The position numbers were made by a program, and so were the translations under genes. The notes under the pieces were generated by a model that worked only from the letters and a program-made list of their open reading frames with translations, searched no databases and was not told where the DNA came from. Shown in pieces: positions 44,761 to 56,352 of a stretch of 64,000 bases of DNA. The DNA is from Hoplostethus atlanticus (Eukaryota > Chordata > Actinopteri > Trachichthyiformes > Trachichthyidae). The stretch covers positions 744,001 through 808,000 of the forward strand of contig JAXDDX010000172.1 in the NCBI GenBank assembly GCA_034670405.1, written 5' to 3'. Positions within the stretch are counted from its first letter, which is position 1; each line of letters starts with the position of its first letter.

Positions 44761-45998
44761 TAAAGGGGACATATTATGGAAAACGGCTTATTCCTGGCCC
44801 TTATACATGTTCCACAGGTTACCATTGACGTAAGTAGCCGGGAAAATGTGAAATCTGGAAGTCAACCCCTTTTTCTGTATTTTCCTTTTTCCAAAAACGT
44901 GTCGTTTAGCCCATTTATACGTCATAACGGGTGCTTCTTAACATAATCCAACCCCTCTCAGATCATGCCCACCCCCAGGTGAATAACCACTCCCATTTAC
45001 CTTGTCTCAAAATGCAGCTCTCGGCAGCGCCGCAAGCCATTGCTTATGGTGCATTCCATTGTACTCGGAAATTGATAATTCCGAGTTGGTATTCGTAACT
45101 TCCAATCTAAATGTGTTCCAGTGCATCTGCTCGGGAAAACATAATCGCCCGCAGCAAACTTGTGTTTGTATGGCAAGTCTCAGAATGTTACAAGCATCTA
45201 AAGAGGACCTACATCAACTACTACAGCGCCATTAGTGAATAGAATCGGCGCATATCACTGTCGGACGCCGTTTTTTTCCGAGTACAATGGAATGCACCAT
45301 TACTTTGCGAACAGTGGAGCTACAACGACAACATTTCTATGGCCCGATGCCAACTCTCCAGTTGTTCTGTTGTAGGATGCAGGCAGCAACATAGATCCCA
45401 GATCCCAGTCTCCAAACACGCAAAAATGCCAGGACAGAGTGGATGAATTTTATTTTTAACGGCAATGTCCCGGCTACAGTTAGCTCATTTTTTCTGTGTG
45501 TGATGATCTCTCCTCGGACTGCTTGAGCCATGGCAGGATTAGCATCTAAATTGAAGCTTAAACATGGAGCAATTCATAAGGTACGTGACCCATCTGCAAA
45601 ATTGGAATCTGTAAGTGTCACCATGTTTTGATTTTAATTGCAAGTTAGTCTGGTTAGTATATTTGACTGCTGGTTAGCTAACGAGCTAGCGGGGCTAGCC
45701 ACGAGCTTGTTGGGCGTGGAAGAAGTAAGAAAACTAAAGCTGGAGTCAGGACTCATCTTAGAGTTATTTATTGGGACCATTGTCTGTTTTATAAGTCTGT
45801 CGAACGTGTCCGGCTCGGTAAACTTTAGCCACCATTAGTACAATCGCGTTTGGTTGTTTGCGCTGCACTGTTTGGATGCAAATAGGTTGCATCCAATAAT
45901 ATATTGGCTAACTAGCTCAACAAAATTGTCAATCCTAGTTTGTCTGCAAATTGTAAGCTTATGGACATGAGCCATAAAGAGACCTGCTACAGCAGAGA
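44761..45998 (+). repeat. Recurrent 1.9-kb repeat, copy 3 (3' end missing)
   Basis: Starts TAAAGGGGACATATTATGGA and follows copies 1 and 2 to CTACAGCAGAGAG, where it changes abruptly into retroviral sequence. About 0.5 kb of the family's 3' end is absent. Confidence 0.75.
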
Positions 45999-46009
45999 GC
46001 TGTAGTTTT

Positions 46010-46340
46010 TTGGGGTTACAGTCGCCTTTCTTACTTCGCTCAACAGGGCAAAATAAGGTGGCATATTTGAGGTGCCTTCGTTGGCGTTGCAGAGGGTGCC
46101 GCAATGTGTTCTTGCCTGCTGCAGGGGTGCTGCTTTGGTCCAGTGGTGGTGCCATTGGCTGGGCACTGACATCGATGTGGGTGCAATTATCAGTGTAAGG
46201 AGGAGACAATAAGAAAACCTGTGTGCTCGTTGGAGCAGCTGTTATTTAAGTCCTGCCATAGGACTGCTCCTTCTACAGCCTATATGGCAAGGGTCACCCT
46301 GATCACGAAGAGGGAGGTGACGATGACGATGCTGTCGGTG
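46010..46340 (-). pseudogene. Possible env 5' fragment
   Basis: The minus-strand frame (to 46209) follows pol directly and is rich in Cys, Asn and Pro, as expected for the start of an envelope gene. No transmembrane segment or furin site is visible, and the fragment stops at the junction with repeat copy 3. The assignment rests on position only. Confidence 0.25.
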
Positions 46341-46346
46341 GTGCTG

Positions 46347-47130
46347 TTACTGCAACCCAGTTGAAGCATCTCCTTCCTGAGGCGCACACCGCATCTGGTT
46401 GCGTGGATCCATTCGGGCTTGCCTTCGACTTTTACTGCAGTCCTGGTTGTCAGTAACACCTGGAAAGGTCCCCCACCTGGGGGAAAGAGAAACCTTATCT
46501 AATGATTTTATCAACACAAAATCTCCAGGTTTGAACTCATGGGTGGGATCGGTGCCGGGAACTGGTAGATGATTTTGTCTCAAAGTGCTCCCTAGTGCTA
46601 GTACAAAATCTGTGAGGTGCTCACTAGTCCAAATTAGAGTACCTCTGTGTGGTGGTAATGGCGGGCTGGCTCCTGTGGACATTGGTCTTACCATTAACAC
46701 CTCATGCGGGCTGAGGCCTGTGGTTCGGTTTGGGGATGACCTTATTGCATAGAGCACCAAAGGAAGGGCATCTGGCCATTTCAGACCTGTTTGTTGGACT
46801 GTTTTGGTCAGTTTTTCTTTTCTTTCTTTTTTTTCAGATTTACCCTTAGCGAGGATGCATGCTCTGGTTAAGGCATACACCTTTGCAGCCTGGGCGGAAG
46901 TACCCAGTGGAAGGGCATGGGCCTCAACTACGTCGCTATCAGAAAGATGAAAAGTGGATCCATCTGTGTACAGAACAAAGTCAGAATTTGGGATTGGTGT
47001 TTGTTTGAGATCAGGGTGCGGTGACGTAGCTACATCGATCACCAATTCGCAATCATGTGTGTCACTAGTTTCAGGGTCCTCAGGGGGCAAGTAACCCAAG
47101 CGTAGGTGCTGATAGCATTGCCTGTTTGAG
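46347..47130 (-). pseudogene. Retroviral RNase H joined to integrase C-terminus
   Basis: One open frame contains the RNase H start (FVLYTDGS, catalytic Asp) and LPLGTSAQAAKVYALTRA, where the usual catalytic Glu of this helix is replaced. After ILAKGK it jumps to the integrase C-terminal part (LKWPDALPLVLYAIRSSPN, TGLSPHEVLMVRPM, FKPGDFVLIKSL). The zinc-binding and most of the DDE core of integrase are deleted. The 363-codon open frame upstream of 47130 is a shadow of the reverse transcriptase frame. Confidence 0.85.
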
Positions 47131-47970
47131 CTGTGTGAATGCATCATGCATTTCAGGAGACCACACAATGTCTTTGCGAGCATCTGCCATGGTCGAAGCA
47201 CGTAGGACAGCGTCCATTGTTCTGTAGTCATAGATCCAATGTCTACAGTAGTTGGTAATTCCCAGAAAAGACAGCATCTCAGTCTTGTTGCGAGGAGGGG
47301 TGGCTGTACAAATAGCCTTGACTCTGTCTGGAGAGAGCAGTCTGGAGCCATGGGACAGACAATATCCCAAGTAAGCAACAGTGGGAAGACAAAACTGCAA
47401 CTTCGCCAGGGAGGCTTTGTGTCCCTTTTCTGCAACATGATTAGATGGAGTCAGTCACACAGACATCCTTGGTGGGTGAGGCAATATGAAGATCATCAGC
47501 GTATTGCAGCAACGTGCTTCCGCCGGGGAGAGTCAATGCATCCAAGTCACGCGTGTACTGCTTGTACTGCAATGCACTGCTTACCATTATAGGTGAAGGC
47601 AAAGAGATGTTGACTGCCTACATCCAATGTGATGGAAAAGAACGCAGCACACAAATCAACAACCGTGTAGTGTGTGGAATCTGCAGGCAAGCTAGCCAAG
47701 ATGGTATTGGGGGGGTCATAGGGACCACAATATCATTCACTGAACAAAGCGCCATTCATCTGCTCGCCCTGGTTTAGGGACTGGTGGAATAGGGGTGTTG
47801 CATGGACTATTGGTTTCAACCAAAACTCCTTGTTGGAGCAAAGATTCTGTGACGGGTTTAATGCCTGCAACAGCAGCAGCGGACAATGAGTATTGTCGGA
47901 TGCATGGAAGAGCTGCCAAAGTTTTAAGCTTGACCACATGGGGTGGTGCTGAGGAAACAAAACCTACATG
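47080..47970 (-). pseudogene. Retroviral reverse transcriptase, fragmented
   Basis: In minus order: QYSLSAAAVAGIKPVTESLL and PCNTPIPPVPKPG (RT start, 47733-47960), TVVDLCAAFFSI (first catalytic Asp) in another frame, QYADDLHIAS with YADD at 47492-47503, and the connection region AYLGYCLSHGSRLLSP and SFLGITNYCRHWI (47080-47400). At least three frame changes and stops separate the pieces. The motif style is gammaretrovirus-like. Confidence 0.85.
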
Positions 47971-48595
47971 ATTCTTATGGAGCGCCCACAATTTGGGGGG
48001 AACCTCCGACAAGGCCGGGGGGGGGGGGGGGGGAGTAGTAGGGAGTGGGGGAAGGGGATTGGAAGGAAAGGGAAGTGGGAATGGGAGGCAGAGCGGGGAG
48101 GGTGAACCTGAAACAATTGTTGGGTAGGAACCCAAGGGGACCACAAGGGGTCGCAATTTCCTGAATAGGTGTCAATTGAGAGAGTGAAACACACATAGGG
48201 CCCAAATCTTGAGGCTGATAGCCAGAGGCAACAGCCAAAGTCACATGGGGGAGTAAATTGGGCACTTGAAAAAGTGCAAGTTGTTCTGTAGACAGTGAGA
48301 TCATGGCAGCGCATCCTTTAGCGCCTATGAAGATTGTAGAAGGGGCGCTTAAGGTGTCTGAAACAGACTAACGTGGTTTTGCTAATTGAGCATATGATGA
48401 CAATGCAGGAAGGGTGCCATAGAGTGCAGTACAATGCAATGAAGTAAGATGTGACATTGACAGCAACATGGTGGTAAGGCTTGAGGAATGTATGGACATA
48501 GCGATGATGTTAGTCTCTGAAAGAAATTCCGAAAGTTGTGGATAATTATCCACTGACCAGGAGTAAAGAAAATTGGAAGTCAGTATACTAGTAGC

Positions 48596-49051
48596 CTAGA
48601 AAATATTTTCCTCTGGTAAGTCCATGAAAAGCCCATCAGGGGTGCAATAAATTACAGCATTCAATTTACATAGAGCATCTCTACCCAATAAGGAAATTGG
48701 AGTGTTATCAGACATTATGAAACTGTGCTGCAGTTTATTCCCTTCTACAGTCAAAGTGGTGGGTTTAGATATTGGTTCAGTTAACGGGATGCCCATGACT
48801 CCCACAGTTGTAACTGTTTTCTTACTCTGCGTTAAGATATCATTATCTGCTTTGGTTGATGAAGTGGCACCACTGTCAACTAGCATAGTTACTCTCTTGG
48901 CCTCCCTATGACTGGGGGTGACGCATTGTATGAGGAGGAGGAGGAGGGGCTGAGGGCGTAGCTTGTTGTGACTGCTGTGACTGCTTAGACCCTCCGTTTT
49001 TACGCCTATAGTTGTTTCTGTCATTTCTCTCATACTTGTCATGTCTGTCAT
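48596..49051 (-). pseudogene. Retroviral aspartic protease
   Basis: The frame contains MLVDSGATSS (active-site D-S-G) and SLLGRDALCKL (the second conserved loop, L-G-R-D), spaced as in gammaretroviral retropepsins. It overlaps the nucleocapsid frame and ends before the RT fragments. It is the best preserved enzyme of this element. Confidence 0.85.
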
Positions 49052-50371
49052 ATCTCTGGGGCCTGTTACGGTTTGGGCGCCTACAGGTATTAGCCCAATG
49101 GCCTTTTGACCCGCAGCGGTGAAGTGTCATTAGATTTATCCCAACGTTCTTGGGATTCTTGCAAAGGGAAAAAGGGAACCTGTGTCATGGCAAGTGTAGG
49201 TTTTTGGTTCAGGGGTCTTGAAAAGACCCGCTGTCCAAATCAAGTAGCCAGTTATAAAATGGCTGTGGTCGTTTGAGAGGGCAAGGGGCATCAATTCGCA
49301 TTTGTTTAGCCTCAGCTGGTGTCCATGGTTTCCTAACAGCCATATCATAATTTTAGGAGTTTGGTAGATGGCAGCAGCAGTTTGTTGTTTCTTTCTTTCT
49401 GCCCTAGTGTCTGGGTGTTTATCTCTCATGCCTGTGTCAGCCTTCGCCTTGGGCTTCTTCACTGATTGCCCTGACTCCCCCTCTCCTTCTGTGTCAGGAG
49501 TCTGACTCGTCTTACTCATCTCTCCTCCCACTTCCTCAACCTCTGTTTCTCCCTCACTGTTTTCTAGAGAAGGGAGGGAGTCTCGTCGTGGGGCAGCTGT
49601 ACCCTCCTGACCTTCATTCTCTTCATTTTTTTGTCTGTTGATCTGTATGACTGCAGCTGCTATAGCTAACATTTCTGTCCAGTTATCATCAGGCAGAGAA
49701 GGATACAGTTTGTTTACCTTTTTCTTAGGTTCTACCTGTTTTTCTTAGGGTACATAATCACTACACCTTTCACGTCACATTCCCATCCCGGCATTGGCAT
49801 TGCACTCAACCAGTCTATGTGTAAACCACCATCATGCAACACATTACACATTTTGATCGCTGTTGGGGCAGATTGTGCTTCGGCCCACGGCTGTGCTCTT
49901 TAACGCTAAGCGGCCTACTACTCTATCTAGCAGATTTACAGCTGTTTTTATCAGTTGTATCTGGTATTGTGAGCAGTGGGAAGCAATTTGTGCTATCGTC
50001 TGTGGCAATGTTGAAGTCTGCCACTGTCTGTCATATCCGAGTATGATTTCTTCATCAGATATAGCTTCACTGTTTTTGTTTTTATTGTCCTGTGGAGGCG
50101 GGTGTCGTTTTGCGACAGATTGCCACACTTTCAGACATTCTTTCAGGTAGATGTAATCCCATTTCGGATCTCCTTTACCATCCTCAATGTTATCTTTTAG
50201 GATTTGCATTTTCTTTGGGGCAAATGACCCGCCACTTGGCCATTGCCTTTTAGTCCAGTTATACAGTTCATACATAGGACCTTTTTCTTTGATCACTGTA
50301 TCAGCCGCGGAGCCTGGTGGCACAATGACGTCACCCACAGTCTCCCTCAATTTTTTGGCTCTGCTGCTCAA
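48906..50371 (-). pseudogene. Retroviral gag (matrix to nucleocapsid), broken
   Basis: Three frames on the minus strand. 49844-50371 starts MSSRAKKLRETVGDVIVPP with matrix/capsid-like KWDYIYLKECLKVW. 49136-49672 has an acidic, Lys/Glu-rich linker. 48906-49130 has a zinc knuckle CGSKGHWANTC followed by a basic Arg/Asn/Tyr-rich tail. The first Cys of the CCHC knuckle is lost by a local change. No N-terminal myristoylation glycine is visible. Confidence 0.75.
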
Positions 50372-50769
50372 TGCCTTACTGTGTTGAAATTTACAGAAAT
50401 GAGCGTACAGTTTGTTAGAGATGAAGGAGCGATCATTGTAAGACGTGCATTCTGAAAGGGAACGTGTTTTAAGAGATCAACAAGATCCTTTACGGCAATC
50501 AGATAATTATCTTTATGAGTGCTTAGTCGCGAGGGAATAATTTACCTCCAACAATTAATTGGACTTTGCAAACTTTATGAAGTGAAGCTCAGCCTAATAC
50601 AGACGCTGTGTATTGGGCTCCACTTTTTTATATATTTTTTATATTATATTTTGAAAAGTGTACCTTGTATTCAAAAGTTACATCAATGTGCTTGGTGTGG
50701 TGGACTGCTGCACCACATGAGGGGGACTATGTTAAGAAATAGAAAGAAAGTCTGATGCAAATAATGTGG

Positions 50770-51260
50770 CCTTTGCTGCTGCTGGAAATGACCTACCATT
50801 TTATTCTCAGATGATCAGTGACTCTACATGCCACATCACCAATGTTGAGGTGAAGTGGCCTGGGTATGTGCATGCATCTTCCGGGAGTCAAACTTGTGCT
50901 CCAGATTTGAGCAAGGTTGCCAAAAGTAATTATTAGCAAAAAAGGCCTTATTTGTCCATTCCTACATTGCTACGCCTGCAGGACCTTCTTCATGACCCCC
51001 TCCCCCGACCCCACCCTTGTCCACTACAATGCAGCTCTTGCCAGGACAAGTGCCAGGATTGAAATGACCTTTGGGCAACTAAAGGGAAGATTTCAACCTG
51101 AGGGTTGCACCAGATAGGGCATGTGACATTATTGTTGCATGTGCAGTGCTACACTAACGATAAGGAAAGAGAGGGTCCTACATGTCCGGCGGCAACACAA
51201 TGATGATATTGAGCCTCTGTACCTGGACCAGCCTAGTGGCAGAGCTGCAGGGTATAGGAT
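50770..51260 (+). pseudogene. PIF/Harbinger transposase (HARBI1-like) remnant
   Basis: Plus-strand fragments in order are FYSQMISDSTCHITNVEVKW / PGYVHASS (normally KWPGSVHDSR, so the second catalytic Asp is gone), then ALARTSARIEMTFGQLKGRF (third catalytic residue Glu in RIEMTFG), then TIRKERVLHV. These are conserved blocks of the DDE_Tnp_4 domain. Frame changes separate them and the N-terminal third is missing. Confidence 0.75.
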
Positions 51261-51690
51261 TGCTGCCCTGTCCCTTGTTTTGCCCCTGTGGTGTGGGGCT
51301 AAAGGAGACATGAGTTTGTATTTTTTATTTATGTGTAGACATGACATGAGTTTGTTCAGAGAGAAAACAAACAAACGTCTCCTGGGATTACTGGGATTCC
51401 CACCACCTGGCCTTTCTTACCGCAGCCTTTTTCTTGTTGGCTACATTAAGATAGTTTTGAGAGGTTAACCACTTACTTGAGTATTACCTAGTTGAAAATG
51501 TAGAATTGCAATAAAGTTTATTTATTTTTACTTTATTTTGACCTACAGGAAGTTGATATACAACTTAGAATATTTCAGAAGGTGACATTATCAGAAAGAA
51601 CCAGAGTCCAAATATTGGTGGCTTACAACTAGATTTTAAAACTTATCAGAATTAAATTAGCCACACGTTTTATGAATAAGAACATAAGAA
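51261..51690. other. Interval between the two Harbinger genes
   Basis: AT-rich DNA with no additional gene seen. It is the expected region between the convergent transposase and Myb-like frames. Confidence 0.4.
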
Positions 51691-51697
51691 CATCTTC

Positions 51698-51808
51698 TTA
51701 CATATTTAATTTATCAGCAATCCTCTGCCAGGCTTCCTCCCTGAATATAGCCGCTCTTGCAGTGTTGGAATTAGTCCTGAAAACCTCCTTTTCTTCTTTG
51801 GAACTCTA
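51698..51808 (-). pseudogene. Harbinger Myb/SANT-like DNA-binding protein fragment
   Basis: The minus-strand segment reads EKEVFRTNSNTARAAIFREE then AWQRIADKLN, ending in a stop. It is typical of the Myb/SANT-like accessory protein encoded beside PIF/Harbinger transposases. Its opposite orientation and closeness to 50770-51260 fit one decayed element. Confidence 0.5.
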
Positions 51809-51824
51809 CAACCACAAAACCAAA

Positions 51825-52212
51825 ATATAGCCGCAAGCGGCGATTCGCGGGTTCAAACCATTTTGTTTCTGCAAACTGCATGCAGAGTGACAAAAAAAAA
51901 AAAATTCCACAAAAAAATATATGCAGTTAACTGTATGTTTAAGTAAGCAAGGACACTAGGACAAAACTCTGTTTTGAAACGAAAAGGTATTAGTGTGGAT
52001 GTAGTCTCAGAGATGAGGATACACGGAGGCTACACTTTCTGATTTGTTGAGTGAGTATCTCGATGGCATCAACTGGAAGGAATGCCAGGCTGCAGCACAC
52101 GAAAATTAACTCGCTTGACATTATTATGTATGAAACTGCCAATCAGATTTATTTACTTGTTAATCGAAGGTGCCGAAAATGCCGTTCCGGATCGTTCCGG
52201 CCCACTTTAACC
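51825..52212 (+). repeat. Terminal piece of the hairpin-ended repeat family
   Basis: ATAGCCGCAAGCGGCGATTC / GCGGGTTCAAACC, the same terminus as at 27655 and (reversed) 22632, followed by unassigned DNA up to repeat copy 4. Confidence 0.6.
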
Positions 52213-53335
52213 CTTGGATGTAACCTATTTGCATCCAAACAGCGCAGCGCAAATAATCATAAGAGAGGCGATTGTACTAATGGTGGCTAAAGTTTACCGA
52301 GCCGGACACATTCGACAGACTTATAAAACAGACACTGGTCCCAACAAATAACTTTAAGATGAGTCCTGACTCCAACCAATAACTTTAAAAGATGTGTCCT
52401 GACTCCAGCTTTAGTTTTCTTACTTTTTCCACACCCAACAAGGCCGTAGCTAGCCCCGCTAGCTCATTAGCTAACCAGCAGTCGAATATACTAACCAGAC
52501 TAATTTGCAAATAATATCAAAACATGGTGACACTTACAGATTCCAACTCTGCAGATGGGTCACGTACCGTATGAATTGCTCCATCTTTAAGCTTCAATTT
52601 AGACGCTAATCCTGCTGTGAACGGGCCCTCCTTGATCAATCAGTCCGACGTGAACACACATACAAAAATGACCTAACTGTAGCCGGGACGTTGCCGTTAA
52701 AAATAAAATTAATCCACTCTGTCCTGGCATTTTCGCGTGTTGGGAGACTGTGCAGGGATCTATGTTGCTGCCTGCATCCTACAACATAACAACTGGAGAG
52801 TTGACATCGGGCCATAGATGTTGTTGTTGTTGTAGCTCCAATGTTCGCAAAGTTATGGTGCATTCCATTGTACTCGGAAAAAACAAAATCCAAAACGGAA
52901 AAGTGCAATAGAACAGTCATTCAAGTCGGAATTCCCTGTCGGAAACTCGGGCAAGATTCAACTCGCCTGAGTTCGCCAATATAAACATACCTGACGTCAC
53001 TACTACACGTCAATATATCGGTGCACACCGTGAACAGTCAATTTTTACTTCATATGTTGTTTTAGTTATGAAAACATGTTGAAACAACTTTGTAGTTTAC
53101 ATTTGTAATGTAGTTCAGTTGATTTGAGCTCAACGTTACGAGATAGAAGTCTTTACTAGCGTGCGGTACTAGCCTAGATGAATCACATTTAGATTGGAAG
53201 TTTAGAATACCTACTCGGAATAATAGATTTCCGAGTACAAGGGAATGCACCATAAGCAACAGCTTTGAGATGAGGTGGTGGGCATGCTCTGTGAGGGGTT
53301 GGATTATGCTAACAGTGGCCTGTTATGACATCTAA
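52213..53335 (-). repeat. Recurrent 1.9-kb repeat, copy 4 (inverted, partial)
   Basis: Reverse complement of about 44905-45900 of copy 3, with its own indels. Together with copy 3 it brackets the retroviral and Harbinger sequences in inverted orientation. Confidence 0.75.
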
Positions 53336-53349
53336 ACAGGGGACTTTTC

Positions 53350-54216
53350 AAAATGGCGCTCCCTGTTGTACAATTTTAAGAATTTTACAAACTTAGTGCA
53401 ACATAAAGTCCACCAAGTTTGGTGATGTTTGGACAAACTGTCATTGATTTATGGCCAAATTTGCACCAGGCCCATGCACATGTTTGGAACTGGTTGTGCC
53501 CCCTATTGAGCAATTTCAAAATAATTTTACACATGTGGTTCAACATTGTTATGAAACATATCCTGCAAGTTTTGTAATGATTGGACAAACAATTTCTGAT
53601 TTATCGTCTGATTTGTGTTATGCCACGCCCATTTCCTGGCATTTGTAGCGCTCCCTATTGGTTTAATGAAACTTTCAGTGTATGTTTCAGGTACATATGT
53701 GGACATATCCTGCAAGTTTTGTGATGATTGGCCCAACGGTTGTTGACTTTAGTGTAATTATGTGCTGAGCCACACCCTTTTGAAGTTCATTGGTCAATAT
53801 CTTGAAAACTAAATAAGATATCACCAAGCTTTATATAACTTTTGATAAGCTTGGTCCAATAATGATCCACAGAAAATTTGGTAGCAATTGGACCTACGGT
53901 CTAGGAGATGTCAAAAATGTGTTTTTCAAAAAATTCAAAATGGCGGACTTTAGTGGTTCTTGAGGCTTTTTTGTAGAACATGTTGAGCTGGACTTGTGTG
54001 TCAAATTTCAAGTCAATCGGACGCACGGTGTGAGGGGCGTGGCCTTTCCCAAATTTTGCTTTTGGGCCTTAATTACAGCGCCACCATCTGGCCGATTGGG
54101 CTCATGTTTCTTGGGAAGCATTTGCACATCATTTCCAGTTATTGGGCCAAGTTTCATGGTTTTAGCTCATTCCAGCTCACGGGAATTTGCGACGCGGCAT
54201 AAGACAACAAAGAATA
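53350..54216 (-). repeat. Hairpin-ended modular repeat D, body
   Basis: Reverse complement of the module region at 17640-17940 plus 20189-20600, uninterrupted at about 53815. It runs straight into the 53-bp tandem array. Confidence 0.8.
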
Positions 54217-54580
54217 ATAAACCGAGGTGAAAAACAATAGGGTTCTACCCGTCCGGGGTTTGAACCCTAATAAACCGAGGTGAAAAACAATAGGGTTCTA
54301 CCCCTTCGGGGTTTGAACCCTAATAAACCGATAGGAAAACAATAGGGTTCTACCCCTTCGGGGTTTGAACCCTCATAAACCGAGGTGAAAAACAATAGGA
54401 TTCTAGCTCTCCGGGGTTTGAACCCTAATAAACCGAGGTGAAAAACAATAGGGTTCTACCCCTTCGGGGTTTGAACCCTAATAAACCGAGGTGAAAAACA
54501 ATAGGGTTCTACCCCTCCGGGGCTTGAACCCTAATAAACCGATAGGAAAACAATAGGGTTCTACCCCTCCAGGGTTTGAA
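54217..54580 (-). repeat. Seven tandem 53-bp units
   Basis: Units start (AATAAACCG) at successive 52-53 bp steps with ACCG at 54221, 54274, 54327, 54379, 54432, 54485 and 54538. Each contains the palindrome GGGTTCTACCCCTTCGGGGT / TTGAACCC. It is the terminal hairpin of the repeat family, amplified in place. This is not a CRISPR array: there are no variable spacers and the host is a eukaryote. Confidence 0.92.
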
Positions 54581-54589
54581 TATAATAAT

Positions 54590-55340
54590 GAATTAATATA
54601 ATTGAGTATAATTTTTTTGACAAAAGCAAATTGGTGCAGTACCCTGCAGTACCTCCGCAGATGCCCTAGACCTCGGTTGAAGGCCACTATGAACAATCAT
54701 GGGGTTATGGAAACATTCTGCCGACATGTTAAGTAGACTGTGGAAGTGGGAACAAGAACTCTTAACAAGAACATACTATCATAATGATCAATACAAAAAA
54801 AGAATATAGCAAAAGGTAACACAGTTGCTGCTGCTAGAGAGGATTGCTGGAGGAAAACTTGCAGACAGTCTAAATGATGGTGTAAAGTAAAAAGGCTTAT
54901 CATTGCCCATCACTAAGGCACAGTGGGGATATTTCTCATTGATCCAGTACAATCTATTGCACCGATCACTCTTAGGAATCCTAATAAATTTCAGTGCACT
55001 TATATGCAATATGCAACAGTAAATTGAATTAATGTAATTAATGTAGCTACCTGATATTTGATACAAGCCCTCTTTTATAGCCAGAGTGGGCAAATCGCCT
55101 GGAAACGCTACAAACATATTATATCTCTTAATATAATAAATCAGAGGCGTTATGACAGTCTTTGCCCTGCGAAGAGCCCCTCTTACTATCTGTAAATTTA
55201 ATAGTATTGCTCTGTACACCAGTGCTACATAAGTCCTGGCTGCAGTCTAACCACTCTCACTCTGCTCCTCTCCACAGACACACCACACTCTGGTTTGGTT
55301 TTGTTGTCTTGTCGTTACTTTTGTTTGATTTTAGTGATGG
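54590..55340. other. No recognisable feature
   Basis: AT-rich DNA. The minus-strand 143-codon frame at 54788-55219 has no family or partner exon that could be recognised. Confidence 0.45.
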
Positions 55341-55435
55341 GAAGACCGACTCTTTTAACTAACTCGATTCTTTCGAGCCGTCCGATAGAAGTGCATCGAT
55401 TCTGAATCGATTCATTATGATTCACCAACAAAAAC

Positions 55436-55515
55436 ATACCACCCCATGTGAGGTTTGAACCTACAATCCTCAGCATGAGAGTCTGCTGCTCTACTAACTG
55501 AGCTATACTAGTAAT
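55436..55515 (-). mobile_element. tRNA-like sequence, probably SINE-derived
   Basis: The minus strand reads TATAGCTCAGTTAGTAGAGC (A box) and TAGGTTCAAACCTCACAT (B box), spaced as in a tRNA. The acceptor stem does not pair well and no CCA-adjacent gene context or RNA polymerase III terminator is clear. It is more likely a SINE head than a working tRNA gene. Confidence 0.4.
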
Positions 55516-55730
55516 GGCATCACATGAGCGCCACCCCTTTCAAACCAGATGTGTAACCAACTGTAAAACACCAACTAAACCACAGGTTAATGACAATAAT
55601 AATATTTATAGTATTTACACAGGGTATTGCTATTGATTTCATTTTATTTCATGTGCTCTTGACTTTCTTTTTCTAATAGAGACAGTTTTGTTGACCAATG
55701 TTAAATGTTAAATGGCTTAAGTTTACCCAA

Positions 55731-56352
55731 TTACCAGTTAATTTATTAAACAACATCTTAAACAACAAAAACTGTTGTCAATGTGTGCAGAATAGATCGC
55801 TACATTATTACATTGGCCTTTTTCACGATCCAATATGGCTCCTTGATCCGGCAGGTACGCGGAAGTAGTCTCTCTCGTTCGTCAGACGTGAACCGCTCGG
55901 ACATCTGCTCTCTCGGTTCGCGAGATGTCCGATTGAGTCCGAGAAGTCCGATATTCATCTGCTCTCTCGTTCATCTGCTCTCTCGACTCGTTCGCGAGCC
56001 GCTCAGTCTCTCTCGTTCATCTGCTCTCTCGACTCGTTCGCGAGCCGCTCAGTCTCTCTCGTTCATCTGCTCTCTCGACTCGTTCGCGAGCCGCTCAGTC
56101 TCTCTCGTTCATCTGCCCTCTCGTTCGCGAGCCGCTCAGTCTCTCTCGACTCGTTCGCGAGCCGCTCAGTCGGATCAGTGGTTCTCGTCCGATGAACGAG
56201 AGAGACTACTTCCGCTTACCCGCCGGATCAAGGAGCCATATTGGATTATGAAAAAGGCCAATGTAATAATGTAGTGATCTATTACATTCTATATACATTG
56301 ACAACAGTTTTTGTAATGTTTAAGATGTTGTTTGATAAATTAACTGGTGATT
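55731..56352. repeat. Long inverted repeat with 46-bp tandem core
   Basis: Left arm 55731-55892 and right arm about 56186-56352 are reverse complements with few mismatches (CCAATATGGCTCCTTGATCC and GGATCAAGGAGCCATATTGG). The centre holds about five units of CTCTCTCGTTCATCTGCTCT / CTCGACTCGTTCGCGAGCCG / CTCAGT. A 163-codon frame through it is Ser/Arg/Leu repeat and not credible as a gene. Confidence 0.9.

Larger units (their letters stand above)
45999..50460 (-). mobile_element. Endogenous retrovirus, class I (gamma/epsilon-like), decayed
   Basis: On the minus strand the order is gag, protease, reverse transcriptase, RNase H, integrase C-terminus and a possible env start. All frames are broken and part of pol is deleted. 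The fusion to repeat copy 3 at 45998 has no visible LTR, and none was recognised at the other end. It is therefore a rearranged internal fragment rather than a complete provirus. It has no coding capacity for a functional virus as it stands. Confidence 0.85.

Noticed and set aside
54217..54580. CRISPR-like regular array
   Set aside because: Units are contiguous 53-bp copies without variable spacers, and the DNA is from a fish.
55783..56274. 163-codon open frame rich in Ser/Arg/Leu
   Set aside because: Produced by the 46-bp tandem repeat inside an inverted repeat; no start context or homology.
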